The position numbers and the translations under genes are program-made. From Saprospiraceae bacterium (lineage in GTDB: Bacteria > Bacteroidota > Bacteroidia > Chitinophagales > Saprospiraceae), in contig JAGQWX010000049.1 of assembly GCA_020436935.1 (NCBI GenBank), positions 1-38,954 on the forward strand: a stretch of 38,954 bases of DNA. The letters run 5' to 3'. Within the stretch, counting starts at the first letter, position 1; every line of letters begins with the position of its first letter. Positions 17,200 to 24,800 of the stretch are shown here, in pieces. The notes beneath the pieces were generated by a model. The model was not told the DNA's origin. It saw nothing but the letters and a program-made list of their open reading frames with translations, and did not search any database.

Positions 17200-17657
17200 T
17201 GGTATACAGAATCACCAGGCGCCAGTACACAAAACTGGATGGCCAGGGCGCAAAGTTAGCGGGAGGAAGATGGAACAGCAGAGGCGTACCTCTGGTATAT
17301 ACAGGTCAAAGCATATCTCTTTGTGTTCTTGAAGTTGCTGTCCATTTGCCTTTGGGCATGCTACCCACCGACTACGTATTGATGAGCATTGAGGTCCCGG
17401 ACACAGTGAGTATGATAGAAATACCTGCAATGCGCCTTCCTTTAAATTGGCGGGTCACACTTCACGCATTGGAAACCCAAAGCATAGGTGACGAATTTTT
17501 CGAAAAGAAACAATATTGTATCTTAAAAGTACCTTCGGCAACAGTACCAACTGAGCACAATTTCATCATCAATCCGGAGCACCCTGAATTTGAAAGCATA
17601 AAAACAATTGATGTAAGTCCCTATGATTTTGATTCAAGGCTCTTTGTAAGGCAATGA
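17196..17657 (+). CDS. RES-domain toxin
   Basis: RES-domain toxins deplete cellular NAD+, which halts growth when the antitoxin is lost. This 153-residue protein has the family pattern: YRITRRQY with the first conserved Arg at residue 5, GGRWNSRGVPLVYTG at 23-37, the LCVLEVAVHL segment with Glu46 and His50, and VPSATVPTEHNFIINPEH in the C-terminal half. These supply the conserved Arg, Tyr, Glu and Ser of the family and suggest an intact enzyme. It overlaps the antitoxin by 4 bp. Downstream there is a hairpin shared with the convergent oxidoreductase gene. Confidence 0.88.
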   Translation: MMVYRITRRQYTKLDGQGAKLAGGRWNSRGVPLVYTGQSISLCVLEVAVHLPLGMLPTDYVLMSIEVPDTVSMIEIPAMRLPLNWRVTLHALETQSIGDEFFEKKQYCILKVPSATVPTEHNFIINPEHPEFESIKTIDVSPYDFDSRLFVRQ

Positions 17658-17696
17658 TTTTCAATCTCTTATTATACATATGCTCTTTATCTGAAT

Positions 17697-17734
17697 AAAA
17701 AAGGAGCGACCCTATTAAGCGTCACCCCTTTTTT
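17697..17734 (-). terminator. Intrinsic terminator between convergent genes
   Basis: Two 8-base arms (17703-17710 and 17721-17728) are flanked by A6 (17697-17702) and T6 (17729-17734). On the minus strand all eight positions pair, two as G-U, and a T-run follows, so it best serves the 17828-19027 gene. On the plus strand two mismatches remain, but it could still help end the RES operon. Confidence 0.75.
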
Positions 17735-17827
17735 GAACCATTCCTTCTGAATGTGTCCGACTCTATGAGCAAAATTTGGATTTTTTATCTTACTCTTCAG
17801 GCTCTATTCAGCGCATAAACTTTATTT

Positions 17828-19027
17828 CTAAGGCAAGAAAGAATAACCGTGTCTCAACTTCCAGAGGAAGTACTTTTCCAGAAATACCTTGCCAAAGTCA
17901 AAAATAACGTTGGGCAGCATGATGGCAAATGTTCTCGGTTTGAACAAGTGGTTGCTCAGAATCAATACTTCCTTTTTACCGGCATCCATGACACACAATC
18001 CAGGGATGTCTCCCCACATTTTTTCTTCAAGTTTACCTTTTCCGGTGATGGTCGCGATGATGTTTTTGGCTACAATCTTGCCGGTAACATCACTTGGATA
18101 TCCGGTTTTTGGAATAGTGAATGGAACTTCGCCTTGTTTAAACGGAGGTTTTACGTCCACTGCCAATCCTGCTCCCCAAACGTTGGTCAATGTTTTATGT
18201 CTGAAGTTGGGTAAAATAGGCAAGAATCTGTTTGGTCCGGTTTCCAGTCCGGGGCTGTTGGCCACAAAGTCAACACCAATAAACGGAGGCATCAACATTT
18301 TGAATCTTGTGGCAATTTCTTCCCCGGTAGACAGGATTACCTTGTCTTCAGTTACTTCCTTAATCCCTACGCTCGTCCTGTAATGGATGTGGAACATCTT
18401 CATAAAAGACTTGAGCATGCTTTCTCCCATTGGCATTCCGTCAATTCCAAAGTGGCCCAGGTATGGCTCAGGTGTGACCCAATACAGGTCAACCTTTTCT
18501 CTGATGTGTTCAGATCTCAACCACTCTTCGATGTTGAAGAGGAATTCATAAGCTGCCCCCATACAGCCTGCGTTTTGAGTTGCCCCGATCACAATCGGAC
18601 CAGGATATTTCTTGAATTCTTCCAATTTGGCCCTCGTATCCATAGCTCCCGGCGGTGTACCTATATAAGTACAGTGTTCGCGTACACCAGGAGCTATGTC
18701 GAAGTTAACTTTTGGTCCGGTCGCAATGACCAAATGGTCGTAAGGATATTCACCCTTTTCAGTATAAACTATATTCTTTTCTGTGTCTACATTCACTGCT
18801 GCATCCAGCACAAAATTTACACCCCTTTTTGCCAATACCTTATCTCTTGGTACTACTATGTCTTTTACCTCACGTCTGCCTGTAGGTACCCAAATTAAAG
18901 AGGGGATGTACACAAAGTCTTTGTTTCTGTCTATGAGCGTAACGTCAACTTTGTCTTTGAGTTTTCTCTTGATTTCCATTGCGGCTGTGCTTCCTGCAAA
19001 ATTTCCGCCAATAACCAGAACTCTCAT
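17828..19027 (-). CDS. Sulfide:quinone oxidoreductase-like FAD flavoprotein
   Basis: Flavoprotein of the SQR/NDH-2 family, predicted to oxidise sulfide and reduce a membrane quinone. The FAD-binding Rossmann motif VIGGNFAGSTAA is at residues 5-16 and LVIATGPKVNFD at 99-110. Three cysteines, Cys119, Cys155 (QNAGCMGAAYEF) and Cys345 (GLCVMDAGKKE), fall close to the positions of the three catalytic cysteines of Aquifex SQR (124, 156, 347). The C-terminal FGKVFLEKYFLWKLRHGYSF resembles the amphipathic membrane-binding end of SQR. The length of 399 residues fits. It lies 102 bp after the quinone reductase gene and has its own candidate -7 element. Confidence 0.8.
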   Translation of the reverse strand: MRVLVIGGNFAGSTAAMEIKRKLKDKVDVTLIDRNKDFVYIPSLIWVPTGRREVKDIVVPRDKVLAKRGVNFVLDAAVNVDTEKNIVYTEKGEYPYDHLVIATGPKVNFDIAPGVREHCTYIGTPPGAMDTRAKLEEFKKYPGPIVIGATQNAGCMGAAYEFLFNIEEWLRSEHIREKVDLYWVTPEPYLGHFGIDGMPMGESMLKSFMKMFHIHYRTSVGIKEVTEDKVILSTGEEIATRFKMLMPPFIGVDFVANSPGLETGPNRFLPILPNFRHKTLTNVWGAGLAVDVKPPFKQGEVPFTIPKTGYPSDVTGKIVAKNIIATITGKGKLEEKMWGDIPGLCVMDAGKKEVLILSNHLFKPRTFAIMLPNVIFDFGKVFLEKYFLWKLRHGYSFLP

Positions 19028-19057
19028 GATCCAAATTTTTGCTGTGAATTAATATTT

Positions 19058-19072
19058 CAAAATTATGGACAT
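19058..19072 (-). promoter_or_regulatory. Candidate promoter of the SQR-like gene with a half operator
   Basis: TAATTTTG (19065-19058, minus strand) fits the TAnnTTTG -7 consensus, 31-38 bp upstream of the ATG. One base upstream of it, GGACAT (19067-19072 on the plus strand) repeats one half of the palindrome at 19810-19823, suggesting shared control by the neighbouring Crp-type regulator. Confidence 0.35.
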
Positions 19073-19129
19073 CCTCTTCTGGAAAACATGATGCAGGTCA
19101 CTCCTACCGATGTTTTAAGACATCAGCTC

Positions 19130-19717
19130 TCACGCAGCATCTTCTCCAAGTGATCCTGCCTTATCTATCCATTCTTTGATCTTTTTGGATTCTGCTCCCC
19201 GCACTGCTCCAACATAAGTAAGCTTCACCGGGTTTATGCCGCAAAACTCCAATGTGCTCTTTTTCAGCTGATTGACACTTGGTCGGCCGTACATAAGCCA
19301 GTAATACCATCCAGGCTGGTCAAGCGTGGTAATGATGTGCGCGGTTTTGCCGGATAGCAGTTTATCCCACCAAACTGAATTTTCTCTGTATTTAAATGCA
19401 AATCCTGGGAGAAAACACCGGTCGATAAATCCTTTAAACAAGGCTGGTAGACCACCCCACCAAACAGGATGAACAAAAACCAGGTGTTCTGCCCACAGGA
19501 TATATTCCTGAGCCATTTTCAGATCTTGTTCCAACTCCATTCTTTTTTCAAATCCAAATTGGAGATTGATTTCAAACTCCATATCGGCCAGCACTAGTTT
19601 TTTCACTTCGTGTCCGGAGTTTTGAGCTCCGTTGCAATAGGCTTCTGCAAGCGAATAATTCAATGAAGTTTTACTTGGGTGGCCATAAATGACCAAAATT
19701 CTTTTTGCCATAATCAT
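19130..19717 (-). CDS. NAD(P)H-dependent quinone reductase (flavodoxin_2 family)
   Basis: Soluble FMN/FAD oxidoreductase of the MdaB/KefF/NQO1 family, which reduces quinones by two electrons and protects against redox cycling. The phosphate loop YGHPSKTSLNYSLA is near residues 10-23, the family segment HLVFVHPVWWGGLPALFKGF is at about 78-97, and FIDRCFLPGFAF follows. The length of 195 residues is standard. The reading frame offers ATG at codons 1 and 3; MAKRILVIYGHP is the more typical start. It lies 105 bp after the Crp-type regulator on the same strand, with a palindrome between, so it is the likely main target of that regulator. Confidence 0.85.
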   Translation of the reverse strand: MIMAKRILVIYGHPSKTSLNYSLAEAYCNGAQNSGHEVKKLVLADMEFEINLQFGFEKRMELEQDLKMAQEYILWAEHLVFVHPVWWGGLPALFKGFIDRCFLPGFAFKYRENSVWWDKLLSGKTAHIITTLDQPGWYYWLMYGRPSVNQLKKSTLEFCGINPVKLTYVGAVRGAESKKIKEWIDKAGSLGEDAA

Positions 19718-19809
19718 TAATTTTTAGAAAATTGAAGCTCAATCCCGGAATGGAATGAGCCACAAACCAATAATGATGGCAAAGTTGGAGTATTAAAAAA
19801 TCAAGCCAT

Positions 19810-19823
19810 AGGACATATGTCCT
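19810..19823. promoter_or_regulatory. Palindrome AGGACATATGTCCT, candidate Crp/Fnr-type operator
   Basis: A perfect 14-bp palindrome ends at the stop codon of the Crp-type gene, 93 bp upstream of the quinone reductase ATG. A near-consensus -7 element (minus-strand CAACTTTG, 19787-19780) lies about 30 bp downstream. That would place the palindrome centre near -43, a usual site for Crp-type activation. Confidence 0.5.
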
Positions 19824-20398
19824 TAAATGGTCATAAGGCTTTTTCTTATTCTGTTGAGATGTCGGGGCGTTATGCCCAGGTAGGATGACAGGTAGTTTAC
19901 CGGCAAATGGAGCACATATTCGGGATGTTGTTCCAGCAATGCTTCATATCGAGTTATGGCGGGTACATGTTGCAACTGATGCAGCCTTTGCTCCAATTCT
20001 ATGTATTGATATTCTGCCATATCCTTCAAAAACCGCATCCATCTGATGTTGTTCGCGCTCAATTTATGTATCGCATCAACAGGCACTTCTGTTACCTCAA
20101 TATCTGTCACAGCCTGAATGTTTTCAACCGTGGGTGTTTGCAAAATCAATGAAGAATAGGCAGTTATGAACGATCCCGGGAAAGTGATACAATAGGTGCT
20201 TTCCTCATCATTTGGAGAGAGGTAGTATGATCGTACAATACCTTCTTCTACCAGATATACTTTCTTGCAAATCATACCATTACGTACGAGAAGCTCTCCC
20301 TTTTTATAGGATTTTTTGGTACAATACCGGACAAAATCTTCAATGTCAGAGGAGAGCAAGTATGGGAAGTTTTTGAATATCATGGTTTGGAAAATCAT
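19823..20398 (-). CDS. Crp/Fnr-family transcriptional regulator
   Basis: DNA-binding regulator of 191 residues. The N-terminal cyclic-nucleotide-binding-like beta barrel spans about residues 15-115 (KKGELLVRNGMICKKVYLVEEGIVRSYY). A long dimerisation helix follows (FLKDMAEYQYIELEQRLHQL), then a C-terminal winged helix (HLPVNYLSSYLGITPRHLNRIRK). No cysteine cluster for an Fe-S centre is seen, and the canonical cAMP-contact motif is not evident, so its signal is unknown. Bacteroidota have many such paralogues next to the genes they control; here the downstream co-oriented genes encode two quinone-active flavoproteins. A -7-like box TAACTTTG (20421-20414) precedes it. Confidence 0.88.
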   Translation of the reverse strand: MIFQTMIFKNFPYLLSSDIEDFVRYCTKKSYKKGELLVRNGMICKKVYLVEEGIVRSYYLSPNDEESTYCITFPGSFITAYSSLILQTPTVENIQAVTDIEVTEVPVDAIHKLSANNIRWMRFLKDMAEYQYIELEQRLHQLQHVPAITRYEALLEQHPEYVLHLPVNYLSSYLGITPRHLNRIRKSLMTI

Positions 20399-20413
20399 TT
20401 CTTCTTAACAATG

Positions 20414-20421
20414 CAAAGTTA
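20414..20421 (-). promoter_or_regulatory. Candidate -7 element of the Crp-type regulator gene
   Basis: TAACTTTG on the minus strand exactly fits TAnnTTTG and lies 16-23 bp upstream of the ATG, implying a short 5' leader. No good -33 element is seen at normal spacing. Confidence 0.4.
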
Positions 20422-20514
20422 TAGTAAACATACCAATAGAATTTTGATGACCACAACTAATGCATTATAAAAATAAATTCATCAATAAGATTTGGAGAGC
20501 TTGTATTCCAATAG

Positions 20515-20554
20515 AAAAGGGTAATGCCTATGCAATCATAGACATTACCCTTTT
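20515..20554 (-). terminator. Strong intrinsic terminator after the small membrane protein gene
   Basis: AAAAGGGTAATG (20515-20526) and CATTACCCTTTT (20543-20554) are perfect 12-bp arms. An inner stem of CTATG (20528-20532) and CATAG (20537-20541) extends the hairpin, and it is flanked by A and T runs, so it can act in both directions. It separates the 20594-20779 gene from the Crp-type regulator. Confidence 0.85.
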
Positions 20555-20593
20555 TGTTTTGAATTAATTTAAGAGAATGGATTTTATACTTTA

Positions 20594-20779
20594 TCAGGCG
20601 CCCTGCCCATCACTGGTTGTTTTCAGGAGGCCAATCCCGGCTGTAAAAAATACAGCACCTAAAATTACTCCTATCCACGGATTTGAGTTGGTAAGCCCCA
20701 CGTTAAATATGGTTATGACTCCAAATACCAATCCACCAATGCCAAGTAGTGTCAATATGATAGCCAATCCTTTTTTCAT
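20594..20779 (-). CDS. Small membrane protein with two helices, unknown function
   Basis: Protein of 61 residues starting MKKGLAIILTLLGIGGLVFG. It has two hydrophobic segments, at about residues 4-24 and 33-52, joined by a short polar loop (NVGLTNSNP), and ends in the polar tail KTTSDGQGA. Glycines repeat along both helices. The frame is open upstream to 20884, but those 35 residues look non-coding and the KK-plus-hydrophobic start at 20779 is typical. I do not recognise a function; small proteins of this look are common in Bacteroidota. It is followed by a strong terminator. Confidence 0.7.
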   Translation of the reverse strand: MKKGLAIILTLLGIGGLVFGVITIFNVGLTNSNPWIGVILGAVFFTAGIGLLKTTSDGQGA

Positions 20780-20995
20780 TGTATTTAATTTTTGGTGAAA
20801 TATTGAATGGTAACGGGGAGGTATTTTAAAATGTTCGAATCCTGGTTTTGAATAGATCTTACCTAATATGGTTTTTACTTGCATATCCCGGGATGCAGTT
20901 AATATTGTTATGCTCCGTCCAATTAATACTTAAAATTGTCATTTGAAATGATAATTTTGGATATCATTGAAATGATGGGCAGATATTAAAAATTC

Positions 20996-21715
20996 ATGCT
21001 GAAAGAATTCGTAAAAAAAATAATCAAAACTATTCCCATTCCTCTGACTAAAAATCATAAATATGATTTGTTGTCAAGAAAAATCATTAAAAAACTACCT
21101 GTTTCTGCCAATTGCATAGATGTCGGCGCATATAAAGGAGAAATTCTAGACTTATTTATGAAAGTTGCACCTCATGGTCAGCACTTTGGCATTGAACCCT
21201 TACCAGCTCATTTTGATTTTCTGCAAAGAAAATTCTCAAAGTCAAAAAAATGTGTACTTCATAATTTCGCGGCATCCAATGTTTCAGGAGAATCACCATT
21301 TAATTTTGTGATTACAAATCCATCCTATAGTGGGTTAAAAAGGAGAGATTATGACAAGCCGAATGAAAAAGACACCACCATTATGGTCAAAACGGAGTTG
21401 CTTGATCATGTTATCCCTAAGGATGTTGGTATAGACTTGATCAAAATTGATGTCGAGGGTGGTGAGTTGCAAGTGTTAGAAGGTGCCTATCAGATCATTA
21501 AAAAACACCTCCCGCTCATCATTTTTGAGCATGGCATTGGGGCTGCAAATCATTATGGAACCAGCCCTTCAGACATTTTTGATTTTTTCGATAAAATTCC
21601 AATGAAGATCACCTCTCTTGCACAATATGCCAGGGATCAAGAACCCATATCCAAGGAAGAATTTGAAAGGCAGTTCTTCAATAATCTAAATTATTATTTT
21701 GTAGCCTTTGTTTAG
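20996..21715 (+). CDS. FkbM-family SAM-dependent methyltransferase
   Basis: Predicted methyltransferase, often associated with O-methylation of sugars in surface polysaccharides or glycans. The SAM motif IDVGAYKGE is at residues 41-49, IEPLPAHFDFL follows at the second strand, and the FkbM-diagnostic LIKIDVEGGELQVLEGA lies near 148-165. FEHG and a C-terminal YYFVAF complete the fold. The length of 239 residues is normal. It stands alone between divergent and convergent genes, and its sequence is visibly more A/T- and Lys-rich than its neighbours, which might indicate separate ancestry. The substrate cannot be told from sequence. Confidence 0.88.
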   Translation: MLKEFVKKIIKTIPIPLTKNHKYDLLSRKIIKKLPVSANCIDVGAYKGEILDLFMKVAPHGQHFGIEPLPAHFDFLQRKFSKSKKCVLHNFAASNVSGESPFNFVITNPSYSGLKRRDYDKPNEKDTTIMVKTELLDHVIPKDVGIDLIKIDVEGGELQVLEGAYQIIKKHLPLIIFEHGIGAANHYGTSPSDIFDFFDKIPMKITSLAQYARDQEPISKEEFERQFFNNLNYYFVAFV

Positions 21716-21804
21716 TTTGAATATGTACCTATGGTGTTAATTCACCTTATGTTGAGAGGATTTTGATTTTAAAGGTTTTACAATTTCCGCTTTAGGTCAG
21801 TCAT

Positions 21805-21845
21805 AAAAAAAGAAACGACCGATGGTCTTTACCGCCGGTCGTTTC
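21805..21845 (-). terminator. Intrinsic terminator of the T9SS cargo gene
   Basis: GAAACGACCG (21812-21821) pairs perfectly with CGGTCGTTTC (21836-21845). On the minus strand seven T (21811-21805) follow the stem. It lies 20 bp beyond the stop of the large secreted protein. Confidence 0.88.
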
Positions 21846-21865
21846 CAAAATTATTCTAAAACTCA

Positions 21866-24800
21866 CTACTCAATGATAACCATCTTGCGCGTTTGGATTT
21901 GATCTCCACTTTCCAATTGGTAGTAAAGAACACCGTTCGCACCAAGATCTGATCTCCTCAAGGTGATCATATTTTCACCTTTTGAAGCTGAAATTACTCT
22001 ATTCATCAAGAGTTTTCCAGTCACATCAAATACTTTGAATGTAACATTTGAAGCCTCAGGTACAGAGAAATTGATGTTTGTTTCTGCTTTGAATGGGTTA
22101 GGAACGTTTTGGTAGAGGACCATACCTTTGGCCTGACCACCTCTGACTTCCAATTTTGCATCTGCTGCAACAAAGTCGTCACCAACGTATGCCTCAGCTT
22201 CCACAATTTCATTTGAAGCTACAAGCGCTTTTGAAAGTTTAGTGGTATTGTTGGCTTTTACTTTGATGGTGAACAAAACTTCATTGTTGGCTACAGAAAC
22301 CCCATTGATGTTGTTATAAGACATTGTAAACAATCCATTTTCTAATTGAGCAAACATAGATTCCTCGATTTGAATTGCTTTTGAAATTACATCAACAACT
22401 TCAACACCTGACAACTGAGCAGCAAACTGGTAACCGAATACTTCATTAAAGTTTTCAGCCTTCACATCAATACTTGCTACTTCGCCACCTGTCAGTTGTG
22501 CGTCATCCATGATGAAGCTGACTGCCTTACCTGATCTTGTTGTAGTTTGTGATGTTGCACTTGTGCTGGCATTGATATCTACGTCACCCACTTTTACAGC
22601 GATGAAGTTATAAACACTGCTTTGGTCTGCTTTTGCAACGATCACCTCTTGCAATGGCCAAGGATTGGTCATGTCAGTGAAAGTCTGCTTGGCGTCAACG
22701 AATCTCCAAGACTGGTTTCTAGGAAGATCATCGATCACACCCAAAACAAGTTTTCTCAATTCTACAAGGTCATTGACGTCTACTTTCAAGTCATTATTGG
22801 CATCAGCCGCAATGATTTTATGCGCATCATCAAGTCTGGTGATGTTGAGGATGTGTCTTTGAATTCTCAACAAGTCCAGAGTGTTAACACCATTTCTGTA
22901 TGAAAGATCTTTTTTAGCGCTGATCTCATATTCCACTCCACTGTTGAGGTTGTTGAATGAGAAGCTGCCTGCAGCTGTCATTGCCTTTACAGGGAACTCA
23001 GGAAGGTTTGCATCGAGGCTTGTTTCAACATCGCTCACACCTTCGCCTGACATGGTTGCAACTGTACCAATGATTCTATTGCCAGTTGATCCTGCAGGAC
23101 ATGCTGTGTCACCCTGGTTGTTCTCTAGTGTTAGGGAAACTTTACAGAAGTCGCTTCCTTCGTTTGTACCAGGAACAAAGTATCTTGAATCCCATACTCT
23201 CATTTCGACCGGGAAAGCAGTTCTTACCGGATCTCCCACTGTACATCCGAACAACATTCCTGAAGTACCACCAATGAGTGTTTTCTTAATTCCACCTCCC
23301 GGCCAAACTGTTTCTTTCACCTCAGGGATCCATTTTTGCGCATTGCCTGCATCGTATTCTGCTTTTGTCGCAATGAGTCCCAATCCTTTGAAGTAGTGCT
23401 CCTCTGTAAGTAAGCTATCTACAGGATGAGAAGCTGCACCTGGAGTCATGTTGAAAGTAAACAATAAGAATCCTGTTTTATTCGGATCGCAATTGAGGAA
23501 AGATCCTTTATCAAAGTCTTTTGCCCACAATTCCACGATTCCGTTTTTCATCACTGCACTGCTCAAAGAGATGCAGTAAGGTGTTGGATCTTTTGGTATT
23601 ACAGTGATGGTTCCTTCACATTCTGCTACGTTGCCACAACCGTCTGTCAATTTGTATTCTACTGTGTAAACACCTGGGTTCAAACCAGTGAATGCACTGA
23701 ATTTTGGAGCATTGCCAGTACCTGTTCTTTCAGCTATATCTGCTCCTTCAGGGCTAACAAGTGTCACGATCCAGCTCATTGCAGTTTCGCATCCTCCCGC
23801 GTCACTTCCTACAGGTGCAACTGCCTGAGCGGCCGTACAGCTTGCCTGATCGACTTCGACTGTATAGCTAGGACAAGTAGTGATTGTTGGCGGAGTAGTA
23901 TCTTCAAACTTATATACTGTAGATCTGCAACCTGCATATCCATTGTTACACCAGTTGATGTAATCAAATTTTACCAGCCACTTTCTGCAACCAGTGCCAA
24001 CTACATAGTCTTCAATGGTAATGTGTCTTCCGAATACATTACAACCTACCTCTTTGTAGTTAGGGTTGAATCTGCTCTTACCTTGCTGTGCAGCTACCAG
24101 GAATCCACCTGTTGGAGTAAGACCGTTTGTAGTTGAGTCATTAGGCAAGATGCTGGATGCTACAGTTGCGCAACCACTGCCTTCTATGCTTTGGACTTCA
24201 TAGTAATAACCATCTTTAACATTAGCTCTGATGGTGTTATCAAGCACTTCTTGTTCTGTCAAAGTACATTTTGTCCAATGGTGTAGTGCTATTGGATATT
24301 CCAATACTGGATCTGATTCAGTGTTTTCTACTGTAATCGTCATTGTACAAGTTACCTGAGGGAATCCTTTCACTCTGTATGTTCTGACAATAGGTTTGCC
24401 TTCAGGAGTGGTATTACAAACTGTAAAGCTACCTGCGTCTTTGTATTCCAATTCATAATTGCTACATACGCCATCTACCCATGGGATAAATTCCGCAGGA
24501 ATTCTTGACCCTGCAACATCATGCCACAATCCATCTAGATTGTAGAAAACGTCGGCTCTGTCGCAGCTTGTTGTAATATCGTTTTCGCAGTAAATTTTTG
24601 GAACGATCTTGTCCTCTACTTTCACTTGAGCCCAAGTCTCGTTGTAGTTGTCACCTGCAGTTCCAAAGATTCCGTCGCCATCGGCATCATCCCAAACCCT
24701 CAACCACACTTTTACGGTGTCGCCTATGTCTTCACAACAGAACTTGACATACTGACCAAGATCAGTGTCTTTTGCAGCGTCTTCTTTGTGTAAATCTGTA

